From positions 1 to 64,000 of the forward strand of contig JASAND010011128.1 of assembly GCA_030248195.1 (NCBI GenBank): a DNA stretch of 64,000 nucleotides. The letters are read 5' to 3'. The notes below the pieces were generated by a model. That model was given only the letters and a program-made list of their open reading frames with translations. It did no database searches and had not been told where the DNA came from. This document shows, in pieces, positions 45,925 to 57,729 of this stretch (positions are counted from its first letter, which is position 1; the number at the start of each line of letters is the position of its first letter). The DNA comes from Trissonchulus latispiculum (taxonomy: Eukaryota > Nematoda > Enoplea > Enoplida > Ironidae). Made by a program: the position numbers and the translations under genes.

Positions 45925-46590
45925 GTATTGGCCGTTGGCTGTGTGGCAGTTGGTCGTTAGCTGGGCAATGGCCGACTATTGACCAAGATAAAATTTACTA
46001 ATTTTATGCCTCAACTGTGCTGCAAAATTTAATTTTGTTGCATAACGTCGTGCACACTTTGCATTATAAAGGTTGCATTAGATACATTACTACAGATTTT
46101 CAGTTTGCCTACATAAGATGTTGACTGACACTTAGCTCCAACTTTCCGATACTTCCGTATTCATTTATCGTAGTTAGCGTTATTTTTCTATCAAATTTGC
46201 TAATTGCATTCAAATTTTAATTGTGCGAACAACTTAGTTTTTAAATTTATCTAGTGGTCAACTTCTCATCATTTCCTTATAGTCCTCCAGCAAAATGAAA
46301 ACAGAATTATTGCGGATTAGAGCAAAATGTTTGGAAAAATAATTTTGGAAAAGTTTAATTAATTTAAAGCATAAACAATAAATTCCAGCTAGCCAGCGTT
46401 GGCAAGCTACATAACGGCCAATGGATTATGGCCAACCAATAGCCAAAGGCCAGCCAGCGGCCAACCTGTTGGCCATTGGCCGACCATCGGCCAAAGGTCA
46501 ACGGCCATCCAATTGTCCGATGGCCGACAATGGCCGGCCGTTGACGAAAGGCCACAATTGGCTGGCCAACTTCAAACTCCGGTCAAGCCA
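45925..46590. mobile_element. Element with TTGGCC/GGCCAA subterminal repeats
   Basis: Both ends (45925-45985 and 46385-46580) are packed with TTGGCC, CCATTGGCC, GGCCAAC and variants in both orientations. The middle 400 bases are plain AT-rich sequence. The layout is that of a foldback MITE. Open frames at 46399-46684 are readings of the repeats. Confidence 0.6.
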
Positions 46591-46774
46591 AGCCAAACCT
46601 AGGAAAAATTCGGTCAATCTCAACACTACTCTCAACTCCACAACGTACAAACAAACCAGTCTGAATCAAAAGAAGATCTCTTGAATCTGTCATTATTAGA
46701 ACTGGAAGGGCCAAATTTATAGTAAAAGTATTTAACTACCGTATTCTCACGCTTAAGAGAACATTTTCTCTTAA

Positions 46775-47756
46775 GGTCGCACTTCCCTTACATTCAGTCC
46801 ACTTTGGAATGCTGTAACTTACCCAATATTGAGAGTTATGAATTAAGCCACATATCAAAATGAAGCTCTACATCTTCTGCATCGTTTGGTTTCACTGAAA
46901 CGTGTCTACCAAATTTGCATTGGTTGCAAACTTACCAAAAGTAGCCACAATATTCGACCAAAATTTTTTCTGAAAATTTTTTACGCAACAAGAAAATGGC
47001 CGTATCCAATGTGTTTCTGAGATAATTTGCCAGGGACGGTTTTTTTGATTTTGCCAAAATATCGTTTCAGTATACAGAAATTGAGCATTTTCAGAAAATT
47101 TGGCATTTTATCCAACTTTGAAAAATCATTGCTCTTGATTGGAGGATAATAAAGAGAAAAATAAAAAACCGTCCCGGGCAAATTGTCCAAACATACTATG
47201 TTGAGTCTATCTTTTAGATTCACCCATTGGTTGTGGAGCAATCTTCGGTCAAAAAATTTTGGCCGCAATTTGACAAAATCCGTTATTCGCCCAGAACTTT
47301 AGGCTTATTCAGAGTACAGTGCTCTAATTAACCTAATTTGTGCCTCTTTTGAAGCTCTTTAACTTGAGTATAAATGTGTTTACACTTGTAGTGTACCCTG
47401 GCTCCAATTAGACAAAACCTGTTTTCAGCAAGATCGTGTCAAAAATAACCAATTTTCGAACAAAAATGTTTCAAAAATTGACTGCTCAAAAACCATAAGA
47501 GCTAGAGACTAATGTCTAAGAGCAAAGTTGTAGAGCACATAATAAGCTTTAAAATGATTATAGTCGCTGGTCATAATTTTCTATATATAGTTCTAGAACT
47601 TCAAATTTTTGTTTCTCACTGTGCATGAATGTTATGAAGCTGGCGTTTTTACAGGACGTTTATTATCATTCCCGATGCATTTTCTGAAAATTTGAATGAA
47701 ATCGGGCAATAATTGCACTTTCTGCAACTATATCTGCACGTAAGGGGAGCACGACC
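46775..47756. mobile_element. TTAA-target element, family IV (982 bp)
   Basis: Terminal repeats are GGTCGCACTTCCCTTAC and GTAAGGGGAGCACGACC, with TTAA flanks at 46771-46774 and 47757-47760. Just outside, palindromes of the type CTTAAGRGAACA...TTCTCTTAAG occur on both sides. The interior has no credible transposase. Confidence 0.85.
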
Positions 47757-48058
47757 TTAAGTGAAATACGGGTAAAAATGGAAATTTTTCTGATCTCACT
47801 TAAGGAACATGTTTCCTTAAGTAAATGTCCTGTACCTACCACTAAAAGGAATTCGTATTTTACTTTTTATATTATAATTAATAACTGCTGTCAGATTTTG
47901 TGGTATATTTGGTGTGAATGGATACTTTATCTTGGAAAAAACAGAATTTTTAAGCAATTTAACTTTCAAAAGCAATTTTTAAATTTATGCTTCAGCATTC
48001 TTCTGATTTCACTTAAGAGAACACGTTCAGTTATACTAATACCAAGAGTACATAATAC

Positions 48059-48422
48059 CAAGAGTACATAATAATAAGAGTATGCCACTAGGCAAGCTCT
48101 ATGTTATCAGAGCAAAAACTAAGCTCTGCACGCTAACGGCCCACCCCCCCCGCAAATCAGACCCTAGTGCCCCCCCCCGCAAATCAGTACCTAGTCGAAA
48201 CGGGGGTACGCTCGCTCGCTCTATGTTTATGTGCTTAAGCTCAAAAACACAAGCAGTGCGTGCGCGAATTTTGAGCTTTAGAACACAAACATAGCGCACA
48301 AAATTCTTTGAAGTGAAGGGTCTAATTTGCGGGGAGGTGGGCCGTTAGCGAGCAGAGCATAGTTTTTGCTGTGATAGCATAGAGCTTGCCTGGTGGCATA
48401 CTCTTATTATTATGTACTCTTG
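48059..48422. mobile_element. Palindromic element 1 of a nest (364 bp)
   Basis: The inverted ends are CAAGAGTACATAATAATAAG and complement. The arms contain C-runs (CCCACCCCCCCC) and a block encoding no protein. A solo copy of the end (48042-48057) precedes it. Confidence 0.85.
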
Positions 48423-48424
48423 AT

Positions 48425-48733
48425 AATACATAAGAGTGTGACAGCAGGCAAGCTCTCTGTTATCAGCTGTAGGTACATGCTATGTTCGCAAACGGCTGAC
48501 CCCTCCCCACAAATGTGTAGGTGCTCTTCAAAGAAATTCGCACGCTATCTTTACGTGTTAATGTTCGAAGCAGACGCACATTGAACCTCGAGTTTTAACA
48601 CATAAAGATGTGCGTGCGAATTTCTTTGAAGAGCACATACACATTTGTGGGGGGTCAGCTGTTAGCGAACATAGCATGTACCTACAGCTGATAACAGAGA
48701 GCTTGCCTGCTGTCACACTCTTATGTATTATGT
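48425..48733. mobile_element. Palindromic element 2 of a nest (about 309 bp)
   Basis: The arms begin TAATACATAAGAGTGTGACAG and are near-perfect inverted copies around a centre near 48580. It abuts element 1 and is followed by another TGTACTCTTG end. Confidence 0.85.
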
Positions 48734-48747
48734 ACTCTTGCTAATAC

Positions 48748-49147
48748 CAAGAGTACATAATAACTAAGAGTGTGACAAGCGTCCCACTCTTAGTTATTAG
48801 GCTGCAGACATCATCTGCACAATAACGGCCTACCCCCCCCCACAACTGAGTACCTGGTGACCCCCCCCACAACTGAGTACCAGGTACACAATTGTGCACG
48901 AGCACTCGCTTGTATGTTTACATGTTGAAGCCAAAAACATTCTATCAGCAGCTGGCCACTTTTTGAGCTTCAACATGTAAACATACAAGCGAGTGCTCGT
49001 ACACAATTGTGTACCTGGCACTCAGTTGTGGGGGGGTCACCAGGTACTCAGTTGTGGGGGGGTAGGCCGTTATTGTGCAGATGATGTTTTCTGCTTGATA
49101 ACTAAGAGTGTGACGCTTGTCACACTCTTAGTTATTATGTACTCTTG
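48748..49147. mobile_element. Palindromic element 3 of a nest (400 bp)
   Basis: The inverted ends CAAGAGTACATAATAACTAA match the other nest members. Inside each arm is a smaller palindrome (CTAAGAGTGTGAC...CACTCTTAG) and C/G-runs, so hairpins occur at two scales. Confidence 0.85.
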
Positions 49148-49324
49148 CTAATACTAATAAATATCTAACAAACACTGAAAAAGGATGAGACAAAAATCTA
49201 TTCAACTCAGTACGCTAAGCGCTTGACTGCCGCAATGGGCGAACAACGGTGGGAACGAATCTGTCAAATTAGCGCTCTACATTTATTCATGCGGATTGGT
49301 ATATGGTAACATATCTAAACTAGA

Positions 49325-49590
49325 CATTATGCATTAGAAGTCACACTTGCACTCCTAACTAGGAGCTAGGAGTCAGCATTTTCTTAGGAGTGTTTTATAG
49401 GACAACATGGCTAGGACTCCTAGAATTTTGCATACTCCCAAGTTAGGAGTTGTCTGTTTTAGGAGCTCGTAACTCCTAAAATCAAATTTGGAAAAGACTC
49501 ATCACTTTTAGCTCCTAGACCTCCTAACTAGGAGTCCTAGACTCCTAACTCCTAGACTCCTATTTTTATAAAACAGGCCCCTGAACCTAC
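49325..49590. mobile_element. CTCCTAACTAGGAG-rich element
   Basis: The sequence is dominated by CTCCTAA and TTAGGAG in both orientations, similar in style to the MITE at 43981. Exact ends are uncertain (a likely right end is near the ACAGGCCCC text). Confidence 0.5.
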
Positions 49591-49639
49591 TGTATAGTGC
49601 TGTCCTTACATGGAACATAAAATGAGATCGATCAAATAT

Positions 49640-50810
49640 TATTCGACATTGTTTATCCGGAATTGTTACGGAAGCTTATGTCGTTGATTTCTAAAACGTC
49701 CTAACCGCCGTTATACTATCCTGGAATATGTATTATCTGTTCGTATGACTTCTTATATTAAGACTGAGACATCGGACTCGCGGCTTTTTGACACCATGTG
49801 TGACTGTGCTTGTGATTTGGCAGAAACTATCCTGTTGGATACTCCTGGCGCTCACACATTTCGTCAGTACTTTCGGCTGTTGCGGTCGCTTTCAAAAAAG
49901 GGACTGCGGCTCAGAAGTGGCTGAAACTGGTAAAAGGCAGCATTAAGCATATTAATGACTGGACTGGCCTTATGTACGAGTGTGACCTGGCACGTCGGTC
50001 TCTGTTATGTTGCACCAAGAGTACATAATAGAATAAGAGTATGAAACTCTTACGCTACTATGTACTAAACATGCTTGACATGCTCGGGTCGCTAACTCGG
50101 GACCCCCCCCCCCGAAAGTCTCGGGGGGGTCCCACCCTACACTAATTACATGCTTTCATACAAGTGTGTGTCTGCTCGCTGATTCGCTAATTAGCTTAGG
50201 CTTACGATAGGCATTTTATTAGTAATTTTTAATTAATTAATTATAACTTTAATTAGGTTAATGTAATTAAAAAACTAATTCGACAACTTTGTAGCATTTT
50301 TTCTGCTCTTTCCAACGATATAAAAATTGTTGCATACTATATTCCTACGAATTTTTGTTTTGTGCAACAATTTTTATATCGTTGGAAAGAGCAGAAAAAA
50401 TGCTACAAAGTTGTCGAATTAGTTTTTTAATTACATTAACCTAATTAAAGTTATAATTAATTAATTAAAAATTACTAATAAAATGCCTATCGTAAGCCTA
50501 AGCTAATTAGCGAATCAGCGAGCAGACACACACTTGTATGAAAGCATGTAATTAGTGTAGGGTGGGACCCCCCCGAGACTTTCGGGCGGGGGGGTCCCGA
50601 GTTAGCGACCCGAGCATGTCAAGCATGTTTAGTACATAGTAGCGTAAGAGTTTCATACTCTTATTCTATTATGTACTCTTGGTTGCACGGTGATGCAAAA
50701 CTGTGAAGTAGATCTTAGCTGGTTTGCACGTCGAAGTAAGAACCAGATTCCACCAAAGGACCCTCTACCGGCTGCTAACTTAACACAAGACTTGGTATCC
50801 CTTTTTTAGT
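49640..50810 (+). pseudogene. SGNH-helicase gene copy 3: pre-helicase region, split by a palindrome
   Basis: Coding-like stretches on the plus strand read RRYTILEYVLSVRMTSYIK and LFDTMCDCACDLAE. These parallel the region before the P-loop in copy 1 (DRYSFDRLQFSLYTS and FLNTLCEAVVAYA). After one frameshift (near 49880) they continue with KHINDWTGLMYECDLARRSL. A 668 bp palindrome then interrupts the frame. Beyond it the frame resumes at about 50688 and runs to near 50805. No helicase P-loop is reached. The alignment to copy 1 is by eye and diverged. Confidence 0.45.
50015..50682. mobile_element. Near-perfect palindromic element, 668 bp, with TTGCA duplication
   Basis: The ends CCAAGAGTACATAAT and complement are inverted, and the whole element folds back around a centre near 50348. 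TTGCA flanks it at 50010-50014 and 50683-50687. It carries a C-run/G-run pair near each end. It interrupts a reading frame that would be continuous without it and one TTGCA copy. The sequence at 2371-2430 and the nest at 48042-49147 share the end motif. Confidence 0.9.
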
Positions 50811-50908
50811 ATGGCAATATGTTGAATAGACGTCGTTAGTAGATATGTACTACAGTGCGCCTTTACTTGGTAGACCCGTTTCTCAATTACTAACCTTGGG
50901 GCAGTTTC

Positions 50909-53900
50909 TAGTGATGTTTCAGTTTCAGGCACTGAAACTAAAACTTAAGTTGAAACTAGGATTCGATCTACTACGACGATGGAAGACGGATGCATTTTGA
51001 AAGCTAAGTTAATTTCCTGTTAAAATGTTCTAACTTTGCTCAGTTAGTATTACACGGTCACTTCGATGTCCTGATTTGAGTTTAGGGATGATATTAGTTT
51101 AAAACTTGAGTAACATGTTATTAAACACTCTATTAAACTCTAAACACTCTTTATCACTCTATTAAAATCTATTGTAAATATCATGGAGATAAAATACTGG
51201 AAGATAACTGATTTGATTTATGTCGCTTTTGTCACTAGACACCATTGGGGGAGTTTCATTCCTTCGGACAAAAACTTCAGTCTCGTTGCGACTAAGTTTT
51301 GGATGGTGGGTAGTTGGATAGTCTCGAATTCGTCGTCACTTTGGTTATGCCATATATGCCCTTATGCTCAATGGACTGAGCAACTTTGCAGGAACGGAAT
51401 TGGTGTTTTTTTCAATTGCAGGGACGGAATTGATGGTTTTCAATCCAGAAGTTAAAGCTAAGTTTTCTTACATGACCTAATTAAGGTCTCACCTATGCTG
51501 GCCATCAGGGGCTTTGGCAAAGTTCCTGTTGCAGTTAAGCCAGCTTGAATAGGAATTAAGACCGTAACGGGTCAGAAACCGCGTTTAAATAATAAAATGA
51601 TCACAACTTTACTTAAATTTCAAATTATTTTTATTTCAAATTCTTTTGATACTTGGTCTTTAATAACCAAAATTTGATTTTGATTATGTAGGATTGAGAA
51701 GAGTAATTGGCATTGGGGGTGAAAAAGGTCCCCCTGTGTTTGTTGCTGTTCTCAATCTGCCAAGTTAAAAGCTAAAATATAATAAACTTTTACAGTCTAC
51801 AGTATTGGCAGACTTTCCTACTTTCCTATCTGAGTGCTCGGTCATCCCTATCCTCCTTCCTTTGTCACTTCTTCTCCTTTTTCCTCTGACTCATCCATTT
51901 TTACACCCACACCCTCCGAGCGGGTGCACAGATTTCCGCCATCTTAGTCACTATTGATATGCGGGGGGCAATTGTTATCTGTACCTAAGATCTCAGTTGC
52001 CCTGTGTGTGACTGCGGTCACCTTAGCGTTGAGCTAAGGGGCCAATAACCGCACGTCAGAACCGCTTGGGGGTCATGTTTTCTGTCCGTGACCTTCGTCT
52101 CTCCGCCTCTTGTCTGCCGTTCTGCAGAACGCGGAGAGCAGCACATAAAAGGTCTCTATGAGTGCCTGAAAGTGCTAAGCGCCTCGATAAAAAAAAAAAA
52201 AAAGTTGAAACTATTTTGGGACGAGACCTGAAACGGAAACAAAAACTTTTTCATATCCGTACAGATCAGTAATCGGACAAATATGAGTTTGGCACTTCAT
52301 TCTAGGATTCCAAATGCAAGTTGCAAATTTTGAACTTAATCGAGCTCAAGTCAGTATGAGTACAGTAGAGCTCAGCAAGGGTTTTTGGCATACAATAGTA
52401 TTGGGGTAGGCTGTCCGGAAGTGGAAGAGTATCCCCAGTCCGACCATACAGGGAGCTGGTGAAATGGAAAGTCATATTTTTCCTAGTAAACAACAAGAAA
52501 AATCGAGGTTTTTCGAGCATTACTCAGGATTGCCGACACTTCGTTGCATCTGCCCATGTGCCATTCACCAGGTTTTTGATCATAGCAGTAGATCAGTAAC
52601 CATAATACAATCACCCCGTAAACGTCGTCTCCAGTGCCGAGACAGCCCGGCACCCCTTTTTCAATTTCATATTGATGGTGCCACAGAACCTTTTTGCATG
52701 AAGTATACATCTGTGTGAGTCAGAAACCACCCATGGGAACAAAATTAAGCAACTTAGTACAACTTTAGGGATGTTCACCTCACCAGAAATATGGGTGCCG
52801 GCCTCGGCACCCATTTCCCCATGAGCAAAAACATTTGTACGAAAAAAAGCAAATGTTACTAGAAAATTGTTCATATGCTACTCCTTCACATATAGGCACT
52901 CCTGGCAGTCCATAAAAAGCCTTGCTGAACCTCAGCTGTCAGATGTATTCTTGGGCACCGAGGCCAGCACCCATTGAAAATGTTTTTTATTTAATAGAGA
53001 CAATATAGGAACTTGTGCTGGCACCAGCAGCAGGGTGCCGAGGTCGGTACCCTATTCTGAAAACTGGGTACCGAGGTCAGCATTCTAATACTAAAACTTT
53101 TTAGGCGGGCGACTGAAACTGAAACCAGATTGGGTAAAAACCTGAAACTAGTTTCAGTCTTTCCTCCAAACTTGCAAATTCGGAGGTTTTAGGCAGCTTT
53201 TTCCTGCTGCGCCTCAGCGCAGCAGGTCTCTTATGTTTGCTCGGTCCGTGCCCCTCACACGCATTTTGCTTGAAAAAGATAGGTTTCATCATAAAAGCGT
53301 GTGTGCAGTGGTTTAAGATAGGGCCGGCATCTTTTGCGAGTGAATTTTTATAATTTCTAAAGTTTCTCCTTTCTAATCAATGTAATTACGCATATGTGAA
53401 AGTAAATTCTTTCTGTAACCTGACAGCTCCAGGTTCTGTATTCTGATGACTCATCAAACGTTTTCATTAACTGCTCAGCGAACATTCTTATAAGATGAAG
53501 AACTTCAACTTCTTCAACTGATGAAGAACTAGCTAGCTAAGTTACACATTTTCTATTATAAATCGGTGTATCGGTAATTTCTTCAAACATCTTATAAAAA
53601 TCACACAATGTTTTACACGTATAGTTTCTGTTAATAAGTAGGAAACCCAGTTATAAACAATTATTGGCTGCGCAGCAGGCTTACAATTTACTAAAATGTT
53701 CGTCCCAGAAACACACCTTTTGCACAAAATATTGCTTGTTCATTAATATTCTGCAGTGGGAGTATAAATCATCATCAATCTATGCATTACATTATTTCTG
53801 AAGGCTAGAAACTGCAGTTATTTTTGAGTGAACTGGAACTGAAATTATTTTGTGATCAAGACAGAAATTAAACTGAAACTAAAACTATGTTCGAAGGAGA

Positions 53901-53981
53901 CCTGAAAATGAAACTGAAGGTGAAACTATCATGAGCGGACGACTGAAACTGAAACTAAAATAGGTTCCTGAAACAACACTA
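50909..53981. mobile_element. hAT-like element with 8 bp target duplication (about 3.07 kb)
   Basis: The ends TAGTGATGTTTCAG and CTGAAACAACACTA are inverted. The flanking 8 bp are GCAGTTTC (50901-50908) and GTAGTTTC (53982-53989), one mismatch apart, the size expected of hAT integration. Subterminal CTGAAACTGAAACTAAAA motifs are repeated at about 50920, 52210, 53110, 53850 and 53945. No DDE transposase with a BED finger or dimerisation domain is visible, so the element is probably non-autonomous. A SINE-like insert lies at 51835-52204. Confidence 0.65.
51835..52204 (+). mobile_element. SINE-like retroposon, copy 2
   Basis: This plus-strand relative of 7988-8325 ends in a run of about 15 A (52189-52203). 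Shared blocks are listed under the other copy. It sits inside the hAT-like element. Confidence 0.75.
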
Positions 53982-53989
53982 GTAGTTTC

Positions 53990-55160
53990 ACAAGAAAATT
54001 ATCAGTTATTCTGGGATTTGGGAATCACCACCTTAACAACTACTAACTACTAACGAGCAACTCTGTATCTACGCAAACGGAACTCCTCTTGTGCACTTGT
54101 TTGCAGCTTCTGAGCTCCAAAAACCACCTCTTACTAATGGCGCTACTTTAGTTTAATAGACAAACTCTTGTTTAATAGATAAAAAAGCAGGAGCCGGAAA
54201 CAAGAATACTCCAATAACTTCAAATACGAAAAATTTCAAAATGTGTGCTTGCAAATCTAAACTAAAAACCAAATTTCGAAATTTTTAACGACTCAAAAAA
54301 TTACATTACCCGCCAACAGCATCACATGTAGAGAATATAGTAAAGCAAAGAAAATATAGCAAGATAAAATAAATAACAGGTATATAAAAGCAGCAATATA
54401 TAGACAATCACAAGCGAATATAAAATTATGATTTGACGTAATTTATGAGACAGTTCAACCCGCACAAGCTAACGGAGTAGCTAAAATCTGTGATGTCTTT
54501 TTAGCCACAAAAGTAAGTCCCACTTTTTTGGTCTTCTCCCTTTACTCACCAAAACGTGCTCAGAAAATGCCAATTTTTAAGTATTTCTCTCGGTCAGAAC
54601 TTTCAAAAATCGGCGGAAGTTTTTGTTCTGCCTGGAGGCAGAACTATTTACTCGGAAATTGGTTATGTTTAGCATTGTGGATGCTTCTCTCTATTACAAA
54701 TCGGCCTATGCTCAACATTGTGCTAGTACAGTGGAAGCTGCATTTTTTTAACCGAAGGGGGCCGACATCGTATACAGTTGAGAATATTTCAGCACGTTTA
54801 GTGTTATTTTTATTTTTAAAAGTATTTTAATATTGAAACACGCATCTATATTTGTCAATAAAAAACAACAATGCAGAGGGGTGCCGATGATTAATTTTAG
54901 TGATGCACTTTTCTGAATTTGTAATCCTTGCCCCCCCCCAGATTTATTTGAAATTCTACATAAGATGTCTCCAAGATCACAGCTTTATGCAAATTAGTGT
55001 TCTAAAATTCTGAGATAGTTAGCAACCGTCGTTCCACCAGAATGTTGTTTTACCACAAGACTTTCTTTAAGAATCAGACAAGTTCTTTTCGCCCAAAACG
55101 TGTTTTTATGCAAATGAAATATAGGGCTGGTTCAAATCTTAAGAGTGAGGCTAATTTCTG
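53990..55160. other. No supported gene
   Basis: Short open frames only. One at 54528-54830 (100 codons) has no domain. Confidence 0.45.
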
Positions 55161-55236
55161 TGGAGTCTGTTTGTGAGTTCTATAGTATACAGTTTTCTAC
55201 AGTTTGTCAATTCATTGCAATTAGCAAAGGTATTCT

Positions 55237-55373
55237 GCACTTCTTCTCGTCTTCACGATCACAATCCCGCCAGAATACCAAAGTTATTTGCTAAAGTTTG
55301 CATGTCTCAATGGACTTTAAAATGCATAGATCTTGCATGTGTACCAAATGAACACAAACGTTTGAAAGTTTGA
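55237..55373 (+). pseudogene. Possible JmjN-like exon fragment
   Basis: The frame reads SSRLHDHNPARIPKLFAKV and later CIDLACVPNEHKR. This resembles the JmjN exon at 32771 (KLHDHDPNKIKDFL) and the typical JmjN ending. It could be a third relic of the KDM4-like sequence. The match is short, and no JmjC part follows. Confidence 0.3.
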
Positions 55374-55379
55374 AAAACG

Positions 55380-56000
55380 TGAACTTCAACACTGTACACT
55401 ATGCATTACCCAGACTATGGTCTGTTGAGCAGCCAACATGCAAATTATGACTGGAAGTGGGTGATCGCAACAAAAGTAGCCAAAGACTGCGATGTAGTAC
55501 TGTTGACTGCTTTCAGTCTCTGTGGCAGAACTGTAACCCCTTTTAGGGGTCATCTTGTTAGTCTTAAATTGTCTTTTGGCACTAAAAAATTTCTTGAGCA
55601 AGTTTTCGCTTAGTAATAGCAAGAGTTAATAATAGGAAGAGTATGACATCGTTTCCTTCCTATTGCAATTGACATGTCTGATGCTCGGAACATTAAAGCC
55701 GAAATCGCGGTTCCCTGTAGGTGAGTAAGCAACACATGTCTTTTATGCACGTGTAATTACAAAATAATCAGTAATTACAAAGTGAAACGTCGATAGGTAC
55801 ATTCAATGAATCAGAGAATAGTAAAACAAGTGTGCAGAATCAACTGAGCAGATAAAGCCGATCGGAGTACAGTACAAGCACAACCAAAATACAAGTACAA
55901 CTAACAAATCGAGTAAAAGAAAGCAAATAAAGCGCCTAAAACCATAGTCAAAAACCTGAAGCCAGCAATATATTAGGTTTACAATTAGTGAAATCAGTGT
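55380..56000. other. No gene seen; stray palindrome end near 55612
   Basis: The text near 55612-55650 (AATAGCAAGAGTTAATAATA, then GGAAGAGTATGAC) resembles the end of the palindrome family at 48042 and 50015. The rest is featureless. Confidence 0.4.
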
Positions 56001-56005
56001 GAAAC

Positions 56006-56397
56006 TTCTGGCTTATCCCTAGTGGGGGGATGGGGGGCTGCCCCCATATTTTGGCGACCTCTCCACCATGAAGCCCCCATGAAAAGCCTCCCCATAAATT
56101 TCGACCTCACCTCCTTTCGCCCCAAAATTGCCAAATTTTACCATTTTTTTACCCTAAATTTTCAAAAATTTTTCCGGCGGATTTCTAACTAAAACTTCAC
56201 TATTTTAGCCGAAAACCTACTTAAAATTAGTCATTCTTTAGCGACTTTTAGCAGTTTTTAATACAAAAAAGTACACAAAAATTCAAAAATTTTTCAAAGA
56301 ATATTCACCCATTTTTGGTGAGCCCTCCCTCCTCATCAACAGGGAGCCCCCTCATGAAACCCCCCCCCCCATAAAAATGCCAAGGAATAAGCCAGAA
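56006..56397. mobile_element. G/C-run MITE, 392 bp
   Basis: Terminal inverted repeats are TTCTGGCTTATCCC and complement (GGAATAAGCCAGAA). Next to them are G-run and C-run blocks, and the core is AT-rich. Relatives in style occur at 30140, 36010 and 62105. Confidence 0.75.
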
Positions 56398-56930
56398 CTT
56401 GGATGCAAATGATTTTGGCGAAGTTATAAACGTTATTGTGTGAATACAATACACATAATATAGACTACATTACATGGATAGATAAAAACTAAATAAATAG
56501 AGAACACAATGTCTAATGCATAGCTTAAGCAAATCAAAAAGTGGATAATATTTTTCTGTCAGCAGCAAGAAAAATCAATTTCAAGTAACAGGTTCAAGCG
56601 TCAAAAACGAAAAATTACTACACCTCTAGTCGACAAAACGTATGGCTTTGTTTTCGGCCACTCTGGTTCAGCGAATAATTTCGACTTCGAAAGAATTATT
56701 TTTTCGCAAAGCTAAAGAGCGGAATCTAAAATTAGTTTGTCTCCGAATTTGCAGACAACTTTTCAAACGGAGTTATCCGAGTGACATTCACGCTTTTAAA
56801 GTCTGTCTTTTATTCAACATTCATCAACCTAACACAAGGCATAGTTGACACCTTAATAAATAAGCTTAATCAGATCAGACAAAATTAACAATACATTTCA
56901 TTTCAATAATCTGCTTCCTTTATCACAACC
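56398..56930. other. No gene seen; region downstream of the intact gene
   Basis: The interval between the MITE and the stop codon of the minus-strand gene, expected to hold its 3' untranslated region. AATAAA-like signals on the minus strand are possible (TTTATT runs), but I cannot fix the cleavage site. Confidence 0.4.
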
Positions 56931-57223
56931 CTATTTAGACAATCTGTCCAAAGTTTCATCCAGAGACTTTCCCAGCGCCAACTGTGACCAGATCCAATCA
57001 TATTTCTGGGACGTTTTCTGGCAAAATTCCAGACCAGATTCCAAACAGCGGATCAAACTTTCCTTTGGCGTCGGTTGGTCTCTCTGTTCCGAAATCAGAT
57101 CAACGAAACAGGCCAGGATGCCCTTATCAGTGGGCCTGGCCGGAGGAGAGGTGATAAGGAGGGAGAGCTTGAAGGACAACAAAATCAGGATCAGTCTTAG
57201 GGCCTCGCTTGCCACTTTTTGCC
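56931..57223 (-). CDS. Last coding exon of the H3-mimic/GLFG gene
   Basis: It begins after a pyrimidine-rich acceptor (CTCCTTTTTAG) in phase 1 and ends with a stop at 56931-56933. The product is helical (GQKVASEALRLILILLSFKL, then PTDKGILACFVDLISEQRD and CLESGLEFCQKTSQKYDWIW). I do not recognise a family. The phase matches the donor at the end of the previous exon exactly. Confidence 0.75.
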
Positions 57224-57516
57224 CTAAAAAGGAGCAGCAACAAAATACAGAAGGAAAAGGTAAATGAAAAACTAAGAAGCAGACCTGACCTGAGAATCTC
57301 ATCACATAAAATGACGATTTAGTTTCAGAAACGTTCAGTTTAAAACCACCCTAGGACTTGTCTAGAACATAGATTACTAAAAACTGACTAAAAATATGGT
57401 CTTATGCACTTTAAAACATGGCACAATAGGCACGAAGTTAGCAAAGTTACAGGGATATTAATAAGGGGAACAAACACAGGGTATTAATATTATTAATAAG
57501 TAGCAATCTTCCTTAC

Positions 57517-57729
57517 CAAATGACATGATTCCGGCGTTTTTCAGAGGATCAATAATCTGTGCTTGAATAGCGGATCCAAAGAGTTGCTGTCCAATGGAGA
57601 GGAGACTATCCCAATTGTTGGTGGGATCGTCCCCTCCCATCAGGATGTCCAACCAACGACTCAACTCACCCACGGATTCCGGCCTCTTTAAGGCGGTCCA
57701 GCCACCAGCAGAACCGAAAACTGAACCTG
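57517..57729 (-). CDS. Middle coding exon of the H3-mimic/GLFG gene
   Basis: The acceptor (CCTTTTTTAG) and donor (GTAAGG) are both good, and both junctions are in phase 1. The peptide includes GSVFGSAGG and SIGQQLFGSA. The IGQQLFG motif is repeated from the large exon (LIGQQLFGDD), so the exon clearly belongs to the same protein. Confidence 0.8.

Noticed and set aside
48042..49147. CRISPR array or telomeric repeat
   Set aside because: The repeats are nested long palindromes with different interiors, not regular short repeats with spacers.
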